Under the pieces are notes generated by a model, which worked only from the letters and a program-made list of their open reading frames with translations, searched no databases and had not been told where the DNA came from. A program made the translations under genes and the position numbers. From assembly GCA_051003795.1 (NCBI GenBank), contig JBPCKZ010000227.1, positions 1 through 5,815 of the forward strand: 5,815 nt of DNA. Reading direction: 5' to 3'. Every line of letters begins with the position of its first letter. The stretch's first letter is position 1. This document shows positions 5,571-5,815 of this stretch, one piece after another. This DNA is from JALYXS01 sp051003795 (GTDB lineage: Bacteria > Acidobacteriota > Terriglobia > Bryobacterales > Bryobacteraceae).

Positions 5571-5815
5571 CAACGGGACCTCCTTTCACTCCGGGTTTCA
5601 ACCGCGCCGTTATCGCCCGTAAGACTGTTCAAATAGGCAAGCAGATTCTTTTGATCGGACGCGCTCAGCCGATACGCCGGCATAATCGATTTTTTGTCGT
5701 GCACCAATTCCTTCAAGGCTTGTTTGTCGAAGGAAGCAAAGCTCTCGTCCGTCAGACGGACCTGAACCGTGAACGAGTCTTCGTTCACCCACGCTCCTTG
5801 AATGCGTTTCCCGTC
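5570..5815 (-). CDS. c-type cytochrome, 3' end only
   Basis: Only the last 81 residues are in the window, and the frame is open to the edge; the GTG at 5788 is internal. The visible part reads DGKRIQGAWVNEDSFTVQVR, then 'KSIMPAYRLSASDQKNLLAYLNSL' as the final haem-domain helix region. The Met of 'IMPAY' is the expected axial haem ligand; the CxxCH site must lie beyond the window. The 'G..VNEDSFTVQ' segment is typical of acidobacterial cytochromes that I recall next to PQQ dehydrogenases. It would be periplasmic and the likely electron acceptor of the downstream enzyme. Its stop TGA shares one base with the dehydrogenase ATG, so the two are almost certainly one operon with coupled translation. 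The tail after the domain (GDNGAVETRSERRSR) includes the codons that form the next gene's ribosome binding site. Confidence 0.82.
   Translation of the reverse strand, partial: DGKRIQGAWVNEDSFTVQVRLTDESFASFDKQALKELVHDKKSIMPAYRLSASDQKNLLAYLNSLTGDNGAVETRSERRSR
5578..5586 (-). promoter_or_regulatory. Strong ribosome binding site of the PQQ dehydrogenase gene
   Basis: AAAGGAGGT on the minus strand is a near-perfect complement of the 16S rRNA 3' end. It lies inside the last codons of the cytochrome gene, and its GGAGG ends 8 nt before the ATG at 5570, which supports that start over TTG 5573 (5 nt). It is the only strong Shine-Dalgarno site seen in the window. Confidence 0.8.

Noticed and set aside
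1..5815. A single functional system linking the TonB-family protein with the lanthanide-type dehydrogenase (metal uptake plus use)
   Set aside because: They are on opposite strands, separated by four unrelated genes, with no receptor or metallophore gene in view. Co-location alone does not support a link.

Overview
The window is gene-dense bacterial chromosome of moderately high GC. It holds four complete protein-coding genes of recognisable family, one complete small gene, and two genes cut by the window edges. The mix resembles soil Acidobacteriota, probably the Solibacter/Bryobacterales group. Three things suggest this: a TonB-family protein with a 'TSKP..VKDIWG' segment before its membrane helix, a short 'MTIDERLEAL' coiled-coil protein, and a cytochrome c / PQQ-alcohol-dehydrogenase pair of the 'HDVxDxD' type. 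The assignment rests on recalled family resemblance, not on a search. No RNA gene, mobile element, CRISPR array or phage gene was seen.

Layout. (1) Positions 1-1056, plus strand: the 3' part of a TonB-type energy transducer, then 7 bp later a 57-residue coiled-coil protein, probably co-transcribed. (2) Positions 1057-2334, minus strand: a secreted or anchored penicillin-binding transpeptidase whose stop codon abuts that of the small gene (TAA/TTA, no gap). (3) Positions 2335-2485: a 151-bp gap with a sigma70-like promoter and several inverted repeats. (4) Positions 2486-3235, minus strand: an NAD-type short-chain dehydrogenase. (5) Positions 3240-3962, plus strand: a family-5 (UDGb) uracil-DNA glycosylase whose start lies only 4 bp from that of the divergent dehydrogenase. 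(6) Positions 3975-5570, minus strand: a periplasmic PQQ-dependent alcohol dehydrogenase with a lanthanide-type Asp-Tyr-Asp signature. (7) Positions 5570-5815, minus strand: the 3' end of a c-type cytochrome gene, coupled to the dehydrogenase by a TGATG stop/start overlap.

Functionally, the cytochrome and PQQ dehydrogenase form a clear unit: alcohol or aldehyde oxidation in the periplasm, with electrons passed to cytochrome c. The transpeptidase belongs to cell-wall synthesis, the TonB protein to energised outer-membrane transport, UDGb to repair of deaminated bases, and the dehydrogenase to carbon metabolism. These look like independent neighbours, not one system. I found no convincing undescribed multi-gene system. 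The points most worth checking are the metal site of the PQQ enzyme, the palindrome-rich promoter of the transpeptidase, and the 4-bp divergent start region.
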